From Candidatus Parcubacteria bacterium (lineage in GTDB: Bacteria > Patescibacteriota > Patescibacteriia > Patescibacteriales > UBA12075), in NCBI GenBank assembly GCA_023142215.1, contig JAGLJW010000059.1, positions 1 through 13,479 of the forward strand: a DNA stretch of 13,479 nucleotides. The letters run 5' to 3'. The notes beneath the pieces were generated by a model. The model saw nothing but the letters and a program-made list of their open reading frames with translations. It was not told the DNA's origin and did no database searches. The position numbers and the translations under genes are program-made. Shown here piece after piece: positions 1 through 7,368 of the stretch (its first letter is position 1; each line of letters opens with the position of its first letter).

Positions 1-3000
1 GGAAGTGGTAGAATAGTTGCTACAACATCAGATCAAATATTAATAGACAATATAATATCTTCAACAACAGATCCATTAATATCAGTAGCCAGCGGAACTA
101 AAATCCAATTAAATTCTTCAAATTATTGGACAGTACAAGGAGCAACTACAACTGATGAATTAGGAGCTAGTCCGATTGCAATTGCAAAGATTGATGGAGC
201 TTGGACGAGTGCAGATACTAATATTATTAATATTGCTAACTGGAATCCAGATAATGATAATAACATAAAAATTTATACTACAGATACAGCTAGACATAAA
301 GGAAAGTGGAATGATGACAAGTATAGATTAGAAATAAATGGTGGAGATGTCTTAACTATTAGTGAGAATAATATTTGGATTGATGGTTTGCAAATAAAAA
401 ATACAGCATCTGCTGGTAGTCCTGTTGCAATATATACAAACGGAGGTATTTCTGATTTAAAAATTTCAAACAATATTATATGGATGAATGTTTCAGCTGA
501 TATTGGTGCTGGAATAAAAACAAATACTCCAACCTCAGAGACTTCTATGAAGATATGGAATAATATTATTTATAGTAATTTAGGGGGTAGTAATGCTACA
601 TATCTTGGTAGTGGAATATTCTATCTTTATAACAACACTGCTTATGGCTTACTAAGAGGTTTTAGATCAGCTAATACAGGGGAGACAATTTATTTAAAAA
701 ATAATTTTTCTTATAATAATGATATTATTGATTATGGTATTTTAGCAGATTCTTCTTCTACTAATAATCTTTCTTCTGATGATACTGCTCCAGCATGTGG
801 GACATATTACCATAATACGAATGTATCTTTTGTCTCCACCGCCTCAGGAACAGAAGATTTTCATTTGGATGTTGATAAAAATAGCCAAATTATTAATGCT
901 GGAGCAGATTTATCCAATGATATAGGATTAAGTGGAATAGACAAATTAGACATAGACGGTGGAGCTAGAAATCCAGATGATCTTGGTTGGGATATTGGAG
1001 CCGATGAAGTTCCAGCTAAACAATATAGATCAGTTGGTAATGATTCTAGCGACATTTCTAGTGGAGGAGGAACTGTTACTATTTCTTCAACTACCAGAAC
1101 AGCAACATTTTCAGAAGCTCAGCCAACTAACATTGGCGTAGGAGATGTTATTCAATACGGATCTCCATATCAATTAGCATTTATTATATCAAGAGCAAGC
1201 AGTACAGAATATGGTGTTCAAAATTATGATACAAAAGCACCGACTGCAACAAGCTCAGCAGATTTTACAATTTACAGAGCACATTTAGAATTAAATGATT
1301 GGGAAAGTCAATTAGTCGCCCAAGTTAATACTGGTATAAGTGACACAGTTGATGATTTGGTTCTGGTGGAGCAGGATTTAGTTGCTTCAAATACTACAAT
1401 GATGGTGTCTTGTTATGCTAGTGATAATGGGGATGATGCGGTGATTACTTTTAATGGCTGGGATACTGGACCGCAGAATTATATTAAGGTTTATACACCA
1501 GTTGATTCAACTGAGGTAGGTGCAACACAAAGACATGATGGCAAGTGGAATGACGATTCATATTCTATTGAGTTTACAACAATAGCCTCTAACCAAAGAA
1601 TAATGAAAGGTGGCGAAAATTATTTGCGCATTGATGGTTTGCAAATTAAATACACTTCATCTTATAACGATGGAGCTGCAGTCTATATTGGAGCAGGAGA
1701 TTCTTCTACTGATAATTTAATGTATTTATCCAATAATATTATACAAGGTGTATTGAGTAATAATTCTAACGCTACCGGATTAAATTTATCCGATGGAGAT
1801 TCAAGTGCCAGGAGCTATGTTTATAATAATATTGTATATGGCTTCACAGGTGCTTCTTGCATAAGATATCGAGGGAGTGCTTATAATAATACAGCCGTGA
1901 ATTGTGTTTTAGGAATAGCTACTTTTAATTATGAAGCTATAAATAATATTGTACAAAATTCAACAACAGGTTTTTCCGGTACGAATATTAATTCTGGTTA
2001 TAATATTTCATCCGACAGCACGGCTCCTGGCAATAATTCAAAAATTAATACCGCAGTAAATTTTATAGACCAAGCAAACAACGACTTCCACCTCCACCCA
2101 AACGATACTACTGCTATTGATGCGGGGACTTCAACTGTTAGCAGTTTATTAACCGATGACATAGATGGTGATTACAGAAGAACATATGATATTGGTGCTG
2201 ATGAAGCATCCGTTGAATTTGTTAGTTATATCACAGAAAATGCACCAAGTGATGGAGATTTTGATAATTTAAGTCAATGGGAATCAACTGTTCAATCTGA
2301 TTTAACAGCCACAACCACAGCAGTTTTTGATGTTACTTCAGCCACAGGAACATTTACTCTTCTAGCATCTTATGTTGGACAAACATCAAATGCAACTGGA
2401 ACTCTTGTTTATATCTCAACAACTTCAAATCAAATCTTACTTTCAGATATCACAGGAGATTTCACAACAGGAGAAACTATTTCTTTCACTGGAAGTTCAG
2501 CAATATTATCAGATTCAGGAAATCCTGCGATTGCCGTAGCAAAAATAGATGGAGCATGGACAAGTGCAGATAACAATGCAGTTACAATAAGTGGTTGGGA
2601 AACAGGGGAGTATAATTATGTGAAAATATATACTACGGATAGTGCAAGACACAATGGGAAGTGGGATGAGGGGAAGTATCGGTTGGAAACAACAAATAAT
2701 TCAGGATATGGAATAAGATTTTATGAGGATTATACTAAATTATATGGTATTCAGGCTACAGCTCCTAGCCTTGGCATTTATGCTCGAGTTATAAGCGGTG
2801 AAGGTGCTAGCAATGAACGTGTAGCATATTGTATTGTAAAAAATACTAATAATGATAGTCATAATATAGGCATATATCGTGTTAGTTATGTATATAATAA
2901 TATAGTTTATGATTTTAATAATAACAGTTCCGGAATAGCAGAAGGTGAGGGATATAAATACAATAATACTGTTTATAATTGTGCAAGAGGAATTGCTTAT

Positions 3001-4626
3001 GGAGGTACAGTTATAAACAATATCGTTCAAGATTGTACAGATGGTTATTATGGTTCATCTAATGCCTCTTCTGACTACAATATTTCTGACATATCAGGCG
3101 ATCAACCTGCTAGCGGAGCGCATGATAAAACTGGCATAACAGTAGAATTTATAGACGCTGATAACAATGATTTTCATCTTGATGTAACAGATACAGTAGC
3201 GAAAGATGCTGGAGTTGATATGAATGTTTTGGGTTTTGGGTTTCAAGTTACGAGTGATGATATAGACGGTCATTCTCGTCATGATGTTGGTTGGGATATT
3301 GGAGCAGATGAAGCACCAACTATTTTTTATCGTTCTGTTGGCAGACATGCTTATGATCTAAATACAAATTCCGCGACGGCTACAATTTCGGTGGCTACGA
3401 ATACTGCTACAATTGTATTTTCTGAAGATTTACCTACTAATATTGGAGTTGGTGATGCGATTGAATATGGTTCACCTTTACAACTTGCTTTTATAACAAG
3501 CAGAGTTTCAGCTTCTACTTATTATATTCAATCTGCTACTGGTTCACCGCCAGTTGCAACAAGCTCAGCAACAGCTTCTGTTTATCGTGCTCATGAATAT
3601 TTAGATGATTGGGAAGATCAAATTGCTGGAGATGTTAATCAAGTTATTGATGCTGGTTTACAAAGTGATGTTTTAGTGACGCAAGATTTAGTAGCATCAA
3701 ATACTGCAATGTTTGTTCCGTGTTACGCTTCAAGTTCGGCAGATGATTTAAGTGTTGATATTGATGGCTGGACTACTGGTACATCTAGTTATATTAAAAT
3801 TTATACGCCAATTAGCGATAGTGAAGTTGGAACAACTCAGCGACATGGTGGAATTTGGAATGATATTAAATATAGAATTCAAACTGATCCAGGTAATGGT
3901 AATTCTGCTTTATTGTTGAGTAATAATTTTATAAAAATTATTGGAATACAATTAAAAGTTGATGGTAATGGAACTTCTAGAGCTGGAATTAATATGACGG
4001 GAAGCGGAATCTATGATATTAGAAACAATATTATTGTTGGTAACATTACAGGATCTACTTATGCACGAGGAATCAAAGCAGACTCTTCAATGACAGCAAA
4101 GTATAACTTAGTGAATAATGTAGTTTATAATTGGCACAATAATCAGTTGTCTAGTGCTGGTATTGCAATTTATGCTCCGGCTGGGAAAACAGTAAATGTT
4201 TATAATAATACTATTTATAACTGTTATATTGGTATAGATAGAGACGGACTAGGTACCTCAACTATTAAAAATAATGTTGTTTTTAATAATATAAATGATT
4301 TTGCTAATGGTTTTACAATCATTGAATACAACGCCTCCGACGATGGCGATGGTACAAACGCAATCAGTCTCGGTTCAAGTACAGTTACTTGGAAAGCAGC
4401 TTTTACAGATTATGAAAATTATGATTTTAGTGTTCGCGATTTATCTTCTGTTCTTTATGATGCAGGAACAACAATAACTATTGTGACCGACGATATCATC
4501 GGTACCGCTCGTCCGTATCATGATATTTATGATGTCGGTGCTTTTGAATTTGTAAATAGTAAAAAAGGTTTTAGATTTAAACCGGGAGGAAATTTTAAAT
4601 TTAAAGGGCATTTTGAGTTTAAGTAG
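1..4626 (+). CDS. Giant modular parallel beta-helix surface protein, C-terminal part (5' end outside window)
   Basis: The frame is open from base 1 to the TAG at 4624-4626 (1,541 residues), so the first internal ATG (388) is not the start. Modules of about 370-410 residues alternate between two types. A type I module is cut by the left edge (to about 1020). Type II follows at 1024-2211 (opens YRSVGND), type I at 2212-3315 (linker, then IDGAWTSAD and YTTDSARHNGKW), and type II at 3328-4554 (opens YRSVGRH). Each module has a beta-sandwich-like linker, an Asn-rich right-handed beta-helix (YNNIVY, YNNTVYNC, NNIVQNCTDG), then NDFHL, DAGT, DIDGD and DIGADE, as in choice-of-anchor Q domains. The last module ends DVGAFEF, followed by a basic tail rich in FxFK. 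It is probably extracellular with a structural or adhesive role; no catalytic residues were recognised. It is paralogous to the giant gene at 8243. No strong terminator follows, although a 100-bp palindromic element lies 70 bp downstream. Confidence 0.88.
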   Translation, partial: GSGRIVATTSDQILIDNIISSTTDPLISVASGTKIQLNSSNYWTVQGATTTDELGASPIAIAKIDGAWTSADTNIINIANWNPDNDNNIKIYTTDTARHKGKWNDDKYRLEINGGDVLTISENNIWIDGLQIKNTASAGSPVAIYTNGGISDLKISNNIIWMNVSADIGAGIKTNTPTSETSMKIWNNIIYSNLGGSNATYLGSGIFYLYNNTAYGLLRGFRSANTGETIYLKNNFSYNNDIIDYGILADSSSTNNLSSDDTAPACGTYYHNTNVSFVSTASGTEDFHLDVDKNSQIINAGADLSNDIGLSGIDKLDIDGGARNPDDLGWDIGADEVPAKQYRSVGNDSSDISSGGGTVTISSTTRTATFSEAQPTNIGVGDVIQYGSPYQLAFIISRASSTEYGVQNYDTKAPTATSSADFTIYRAHLELNDWESQLVAQVNTGISDTVDDLVLVEQDLVASNTTMMVSCYASDNGDDAVITFNGWDTGPQNYIKVYTPVDSTEVGATQRHDGKWNDDSYSIEFTTIASNQRIMKGGENYLRIDGLQIKYTSSYNDGAAVYIGAGDSSTDNLMYLSNNIIQGVLSNNSNATGLNLSDGDSSARSYVYNNIVYGFTGASCIRYRGSAYNNTAVNCVLGIATFNYEAINNIVQNSTTGFSGTNINSGYNISSDSTAPGNNSKINTAVNFIDQANNDFHLHPNDTTAIDAGTSTVSSLLTDDIDGDYRRTYDIGADEASVEFVSYITENAPSDGDFDNLSQWESTVQSDLTATTTAVFDVTSATGTFTLLASYVGQTSNATGTLVYISTTSNQILLSDITGDFTTGETISFTGSSAILSDSGNPAIAVAKIDGAWTSADNNAVTISGWETGEYNYVKIYTTDSARHNGKWDEGKYRLETTNNSGYGIRFYEDYTKLYGIQATAPSLGIYARVISGEGASNERVAYCIVKNTNNDSHNIGIYRVSYVYNNIVYDFNNNSSGIAEGEGYKYNNTVYNCARGIAYGGTVINNIVQDCTDGYYGSSNASSDYNISDISGDQPASGAHDKTGITVEFIDADNNDFHLDVTDTVAKDAGVDMNVLGFGFQVTSDDIDGHSRHDVGWDIGADEAPTIFYRSVGRHAYDLNTNSATATISVATNTATIVFSEDLPTNIGVGDAIEYGSPLQLAFITSRVSASTYYIQSATGSPPVATSSATASVYRAHEYLDDWEDQIAGDVNQVIDAGLQSDVLVTQDLVASNTAMFVPCYASSSADDLSVDIDGWTTGTSSYIKIYTPISDSEVGTTQRHGGIWNDIKYRIQTDPGNGNSALLLSNNFIKIIGIQLKVDGNGTSRAGINMTGSGIYDIRNNIIVGNITGSTYARGIKADSSMTAKYNLVNNVVYNWHNNQLSSAGIAIYAPAGKTVNVYNNTIYNCYIGIDRDGLGTSTIKNNVVFNNINDFANGFTIIEYNASDDGDGTNAISLGSSTVTWKAAFTDYENYDFSVRDLSSVLYDAGTTITIVTDDIIGTARPYHDIYDVGAFEFVNSKKGFRFKPGGNFKFKGHFEFK
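2518..2682 (+). repeat. 165-bp type I cassette, copy in first giant gene
   Basis: This coding block (IDGAWTSADNN ... YTTDSARHNGKWD) aligns without gaps to 12545-12709 in the second giant gene. By hand count 139 of 165 bases match, with most differences at third codon positions and about five amino-acid changes. A more diverged copy lies at roughly 172-330. Dispersed copies at this identity are potential substrates for recombination between the two genes. Confidence 0.8.
4561..4623 (+). other. C-terminal basic/aromatic FxFK tail of the giant protein
   Basis: The last 21 residues after the final beta-helix module alternate aromatic and charged residues in three short blocks (GFRFK, NFKFK, HFEFK) separated by Gly-rich turns. 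This is unlike the Asn/Ser/Thr/Asp-rich, Lys-poor body of the protein. The pattern would suit short amphipathic beta strands and could be a sorting or anchoring signal. That function is inferred; I recognise no named domain here. Confidence 0.5.
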
Positions 4627-4631
4627 ATTCT

Positions 4632-4659
4632 CATAACACATAACACATAACACATAACA
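4632..4659 (+). repeat. 7-bp tandem repeat (CATAACA x4)
   Basis: Four perfect copies of CATAACA begin 5 bp after the stop of the first giant gene. The array is a simple-sequence tract prone to slippage and probably has no coding role. Confidence 0.9.
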
Positions 4660-4696
4660 TAAAATTAAATGTTGGAATATGAGAAATTTTGTTAAT

Positions 4697-4796
4697 TGTT
4701 ATTGCGAGCGAATGCGTGGCAATCTTATTAATTACGTATCGTACAATATTTCATGGGATTGCCATGTCGTCGCTTTAGCTCCTTCTCGCAATGACA
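4697..4796. repeat. 100-bp palindromic element A (GCAAT subfamily)
   Basis: The element is bounded by TGTTATTGCGAG on the left and CTCGCAATGACA on the right. The left arm holds GAGCGAATGCGTGGCAATC; the right arm, reverse-complemented, reads GAAGGAGC then GACGACATGGCAATCCC. It has the same length as the copies at 6181, 6632 and 7392. Each arm can pair internally (ATTGC with GCAAT) and the two arms can pair with each other. Unlike the copies at 6181 and 7392, it has no GTAACT termini around it and no clear flanking direct repeat. It may act as a transcription end structure for the upstream gene. Confidence 0.85.
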
Positions 4797-4823
4797 GTGA
4801 GATTGTCATCCTAAAAGGTGCTA

Positions 4824-4852
4824 TTGACATATATTGTAAAGTATATTAACAT
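4824..4852 (+). promoter_or_regulatory. Candidate sigma-70-type promoter for the ATPase gene
   Basis: A perfect TTGACA (4824-4829) is followed after 17 bp by TAACAT (4847-4852), a moderate match to the -10 box. This would put the transcript start about 40 bp before the ATG at 4900. The AT-rich background lowers its specificity. Confidence 0.45.
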
Positions 4853-4903
4853 TATAAATATTGAAAATATTAGATTATTAACATTGTGAATGTTGAAATA
4901 TGA
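4845..4903 (+). repeat. Two imperfect direct repeats ahead of the ATPase start, one palindromic
   Basis: About 26 bp starting ATTAACATT (4845) recurs 32 bp later (4877). The second copy contains the palindrome AACATTgtgAATGTT (4880-4894) only 5 bp before the ATG. The first copy overlaps the candidate -10 box. Paired near-repeats spanning promoter and start could be an operator, but this is inferred from position only. Confidence 0.35.
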
Positions 4904-6144
4904 AAAATTTAGTTTTATTAGAGGAAATAATAATTGATCAATTAAAAAGAGTAAAGAAAAAAGAAAAACTTGTTAAAAGGGATATTGATTATAAAAAATA
5001 TACCAGTAGTAAGCAAATTATTATTGTTTCAGGTATTAGAAGATGTGGTAAATCAAGTTTGCTTAAGCAGTTTATGGAAGAATATGATAATTTTTATTAT
5101 ATTAATTTTGACGATGAAAGGTTGATTGATTTTAATATAGAGAATTTTAATGACTTAATGTTGATTTATAAAAAGAAGTTTAAATCAAATGTTATTTTCA
5201 TTGATGAAATTCAAAATATCCCATCATGGGAAAGATTTGTCCGTAGGATTTATGATGACGGTTACAAAATTTTTATTACTGGTTCTAATGCAAAATTATT
5301 AAGTTCAGAATTAGCAACTCATTTAACTGGAAGATATTTCAAGATAGAACTTTATCCATTTTCTTTTAAAGAGTATCTAAGTTTTAAGAATGTCGATATA
5401 AAGAATATGGGGAGTGATGAGAAGGCAAGGATTATAAAAAATTTTGATAGATATTTTCAATATGGTGGTTTTCCAGAGTTTGTAAAAACTAAAAATGATG
5501 AATATTTGAAAATGATTTATAATGATATTCTATATAAAGATTTGCTTACTCGTTTTAATATTCGTGAAGTAAAATCATTTAAACAATTAATAAATTTTTT
5601 ATACTCAAATGTATCTAAAAATATAAGTTATAATAATTTAAAGAATATTCTGAATTTTAAAAGTGCGACGTCTGTAAAAAATTATATTGAATTTTCAGAA
5701 GAGGCTTATTTGCTTTTTGAATTATATAAATATGATTTTTCATTGAAAAAGCAATATTTATCAGATAAAAAAGTTTATGTTATAGATAACGGACTTAGAA
5801 ATGCGGTTGCGTTTTATTTTTCAAAAGATAAAGGTAAGTTGTTAGAAAATTTAGTATTTTTAAATTTAAAACGAACAGAAAAAGAATTATTTTTTTCTAA
5901 GGATAAATATGAATGTGATTTTATTATTAAAGAAAAAAATAAAATAATAACTGCTATTCAGGTTTCCTATGTGTTAAATATAGATAATAGAAAAAGAGAA
6001 TTAAATGGTTTAATAGAAACAGCGAAAAAATTTAAATTAAAAAATGGTATAATTTTAACTTATAATCAGGAGGAAAATTTTGAGGAGGATAAAATAAAAA
6101 TAAAAGTAATTCCTGTTTGGAAATGGTTAATTTTATCATTTTGA
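4900..6144 (+). CDS. ATP-binding protein, AAA_14 ATPase with DUF4143 C-terminus
   Basis: The 414-residue protein is of normal length for this widespread family. The N-terminal P-loop domain has Walker A GIRRCGKS (residues 45-52), Walker B VIFIDE (98-103), a sensor-like ITGSNA (126-131) and the family TGRY (143-146). The C-terminal half (about 200-414) matches DUF4143, ending in a PD-(D/E)XK-like fold: E316 in LLENLVFLNL, D340 in ECDFII, then IQVSY (353-357). Ser356 sits where active members usually have Lys, so nuclease activity is doubtful. Cellular roles in this family are mostly unknown. The start at 4900 has no Shine-Dalgarno sequence. It is cytoplasmic, with no signal or membrane segment. 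A mobile element is inserted 10 bp after its stop (TGA) and separates it from the NYN genes. Confidence 0.93.
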   Translation: MKNLVLLEEIIIDQLKRVKKKEKLVKRDIDYKKYTSSKQIIIVSGIRRCGKSSLLKQFMEEYDNFYYINFDDERLIDFNIENFNDLMLIYKKKFKSNVIFIDEIQNIPSWERFVRRIYDDGYKIFITGSNAKLLSSELATHLTGRYFKIELYPFSFKEYLSFKNVDIKNMGSDEKARIIKNFDRYFQYGGFPEFVKTKNDEYLKMIYNDILYKDLLTRFNIREVKSFKQLINFLYSNVSKNISYNNLKNILNFKSATSVKNYIEFSEEAYLLFELYKYDFSLKKQYLSDKKVYVIDNGLRNAVAFYFSKDKGKLLENLVFLNLKRTEKELFFSKDKYECDFIIKEKNKIITAIQVSYVLNIDNRKRELNGLIETAKKFKLKNGIILTYNQEENFEEDKIKIKVIPVWKWLILSF

Positions 6145-6154
6145 CAGTGGATTT

Positions 6155-6339
6155 GTAACTGTTCACTGACTATAAAAAGGTGTCATTCTGGAACGGAGCG
6201 AATGCGTAGTGATAGAATCTCATTGATTATGCAACCTTGCGTAATTCATGGGATCCTATCGCTCTAGCTCCAGGATGACACAGGAAATTGCTATTTTTGA
6301 TAATGATTTTATGATTTTTTATAGTTAGTGAGCAGTTAC
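6155..6339. mobile_element. Non-autonomous IS66-like element (MITE) with 8-bp target duplication
   Basis: The terminal inverted repeats are GTAACTGTTCACTGACTAT (6155-6173) and ATAGTTAGTGAGCAGTTAC (6321-6339), pairing at 17 of 19 positions. The identical octamer GTGGATTT abuts both ends (6147-6154 and 6340-6347). Termini starting GTAA with 8-bp target duplications are characteristic of the IS66 family. At 185 bp it has no coding capacity, so it would be mobilised in trans; no transposase is in the window. A complete 100-bp palindromic element occupies its interior (6181-6280). It sits between the ATPase stop and the promoter at 6351. Confidence 0.85.
6181..6280. repeat. 100-bp palindromic element B (AGAAT/AGGAT subfamily)
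   Basis: It starts TGTCATTCTGG and ends CCAGGATGACA. The left arm pairs ATTCT with AGAAT and the right arm pairs ATCCT with AGGAT, whereas elements A, C and D use ATTGC/GCAAT. The centre (CAACCTTGCGTAATTCAT) is shared with element C read on the other strand. The length is identical to A, C and D. Its arms are the closest match to the two in-frame copies in the gene at 8243. Confidence 0.88.
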
Positions 6340-6350
6340 GTGGATTTTTT

Positions 6351-6379
6351 TTGGTGAAAACTGCGAAAGATGGTATAAT
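6351..6379 (+). promoter_or_regulatory. Extended -10 promoter upstream of the NYN genes
   Basis: TGGTATAAT (6371-6379) is a consensus -10 with the extended TGn motif. TTGGTG lies 17 bp upstream (6351-6356) as a weak -35. No gene starts within 390 bp downstream, so the likely target is the NYN gene at 6783 through a long leader, or a small RNA from the leader region. Confidence 0.55.
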
Positions 6380-6539
6380 AAATAAAAAATGTGGATAGAT
6401 TCATGGTAGTTTTTTGATTGAAAAAAATAAAAAATAAAAAATAAATTTCAAATAATTACTTTATTATAAGTAAAAAAATAAAAATAAAAACAAAAATCAA
6501 AATAGATTTAAAATCTTTTTGATTTTTTTGTTCTTATTT
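6380..6539 (+). other. AT-rich leader with a long A/T hairpin, no gene
   Basis: The stretch holds A-rich runs and no credible ORF. At 6491-6530 CAAAAATCAAAA pairs with TTTTGATTTTTTTG around an inner GATT/AATC stem, followed by T-rich sequence. It could be an AT-rich terminator or attenuator downstream of the 6351 promoter, or simple low-complexity sequence. Confidence 0.35.
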
Positions 6540-6566
6540 TGTCATTTCCCGATCAAGCCGAGGACA
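6540..6566. repeat. Degenerate short palindrome fragment of the TGTCATT repeat type
   Basis: It opens TGTCATTTCCCGATC and closes GAGGACA, resembling the TGTCATTCCCGA... dispersed repeats seen in many bacterial genomes. The palindrome is eroded. It lies in the mosaic of repeat fragments upstream of element C. Confidence 0.4.
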
Positions 6567-6583
6567 GGTTTTGAGCGATATAT

Positions 6584-6614
6584 TGTCATTCTGAGCGATA
6601 GTCGAAGAATCTCA
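6584..6614. repeat. Single-arm palindromic repeat (AGAAT type)
   Basis: TGTCATTCTGAGCG ... GAAGAATCTCA forms one arm of the family, with ATTCT pairing to AGAAT. No second arm is present. It is comparable in length and design to the single arms found inside the coding sequence at 12159 and 13296. Confidence 0.7.
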
Positions 6615-6631
6615 ATAACGACTAATATCCC

Positions 6632-6754
6632 TGTCATTGCGAGAAGGAGCGAATGCGACGACGTGGCAATCCTATGAATTACGCAGGGTTGCTTGATTAA
6701 TAAGATTGCCACGCATTCGCTCGCAATGACAGCACATAGTCAGTGAGCAGTTAC
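6632..6754. mobile_element. Truncated IS66-like MITE containing 100-bp palindromic element C
   Basis: The 100-bp palindrome at 6632-6731 (TGTCATTGCGAG ... CTCGCAATGACA) is followed after 4 bp by a right terminus, ATAGTCAGTGAGCAGTTAC (6736-6754). Read on the minus strand, this matches the left end of the element at 7369, so it is the same composite inverted. No matching left terminus is found; repeat fragments replace it. The right flank, TTAAAAAA (6755-6762), equals the octamer left of the 7369 element. Confidence 0.7.
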
Positions 6755-6815
6755 TTAAAAAATTTTGTAATTTTAGATAAAAATGAAAAAAATAAAACAA
6801 AATAATTATGCTTTT
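6755..6815 (+). repeat. Leader plus first 11 codons of NYN gene 1, duplicated at 8216-8275
   Basis: The segment TTTTGTAATTTTAGATAAAA, the ATG and the codons for MKKIKQNNY recur upstream of and inside the giant gene at 8243, with about three substitutions and one indel over 61 bp. The leader part also recurs at 7531-7551 before NYN gene 2. It includes an AT palindrome around AAAAATTTT that could be regulatory. Confidence 0.8.
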
Positions 6816-7325
6816 ATTGATAGCCAGAATTTAAATTTAGCTATAAGAGATTGTGGTTGGAATTTAAATTTTAAAAAATTCTATATTTATTTGCAACATA
6901 AATATAGAACGAATAAAGTTTTTTTATTTATTGGGTATATTTCTAGTAATAAAAAATTATATTTATATTTAGAAAAAATCGGATATACCATAATTTATAA
7001 ACCAGTGATTGGTCAGACAAGTGGGTTTGTAAAAGGTAATGTAGATGCTGAATTAGTTCTACATGTCATGTTGCAATATAAAAATTTTGATAAAGCAATT
7101 ATTATTTCTGGTGATGGAGATTTTTATTGTTTAATAGAACAATTATTGAAAGATAAAAAATTGTTGAAAATTGGTATTCCAAATAAAAAAAGATATTCAG
7201 CCTTATTGAGAAAATTTAGTAAATATCTTTTTTATGTGAGTATTTTGCAGAATAAGTTAAAGAGTACAAAAAAAGGCATGTTGGACAGGAACGCATCACA
7301 GTCCGTAGCCTTTTATCGTGATTAA
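6783..7325 (+). CDS. NYN-domain (PIN-like) putative RNase 1
   Basis: The 180-residue protein carries the NYN/LabA-type (DUF88) motifs: FIDSQNL near the N-terminus (D13), KGNVDAELVL (84-92; D88, E90) and SGDGDF (109-114; D111, D113). These acidic residues form the metal site in PIN-like nucleases, so RNA cleavage is plausible; the substrate is unknown. Lys-rich and cytoplasmic, it has no signal peptide. The start at 6783 directly abuts the domain and has no Shine-Dalgarno sequence. The last 18 residues (GMLDRNASQSVAFYRD region) differ in composition and are encoded by an inverted-repeat segment, suggesting an acquired C-terminus. A second NYN gene follows 255 bp downstream, with a mobile element between. 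Its leader and first codons recur at the giant gene at 8243. Confidence 0.87.
   Translation: MKKIKQNNYAFIDSQNLNLAIRDCGWNLNFKKFYIYLQHKYRTNKVFLFIGYISSNKKLYLYLEKIGYTIIYKPVIGQTSGFVKGNVDAELVLHVMLQYKNFDKAIIISGDGDFYCLIEQLLKDKKLLKIGIPNKKRYSALLRKFSKYLFYVSILQNKLKSTKKGMLDRNASQSVAFYRD
7271..7314 (+). repeat. Hairpin-forming inverted repeat over the 3' end of NYN gene 1
   Basis: AAAAGGC (7271-7277) pairs with GCCTTTT (7308-7314), and inside it GGAC (7283-7286) pairs with GTCC (7301-7304). The segment is more GC-rich than the rest of the gene and encodes its atypical C-terminal residues. It may be an inserted palindrome or a terminator-like structure. Confidence 0.5.
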
Positions 7326-7368
7326 TTAAATATTAACATAAACATAAAAAAAGTCAATAGTTAAAAAA

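Noticed and set aside
388..390. ATG at 388 as the start of the first giant gene
   Set aside because: The frame is open to base 1 and upstream residues match the type I cassette (IDGAWTSAD, KGKWNDDKYRLE), so the true start is outside the window.
2740..3348. Minus-strand ORFs of 84-96 codons within the first giant gene
   Set aside because: They are shadows of the long plus-strand frame, with low-complexity Ile/Asn/Ser-rich translations and no motifs.
4697..4796. Element A as part of an IS66-like MITE
   Set aside because: No GTAACT/AGTTAC termini or flanking 8-bp direct repeat are present around it, unlike the copies at 6181 and 7392.
6142..6144. TGA recoding (Gly code of Gracilibacteria/Absconditabacteria)
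   Set aside because: The ATPase ends sensibly at this TGA, and reading through would translate a MITE. Gly positions elsewhere use GGN, and no in-frame TGA occurs in the long genes.
6155..6754. A single 600-bp element from the left terminus at 6155 to the right terminus at 6754
   Set aside because: The flanking octamers differ (GTGGATTT versus TTAAAAAA), whereas the 6155-6339 pair has identical octamers.
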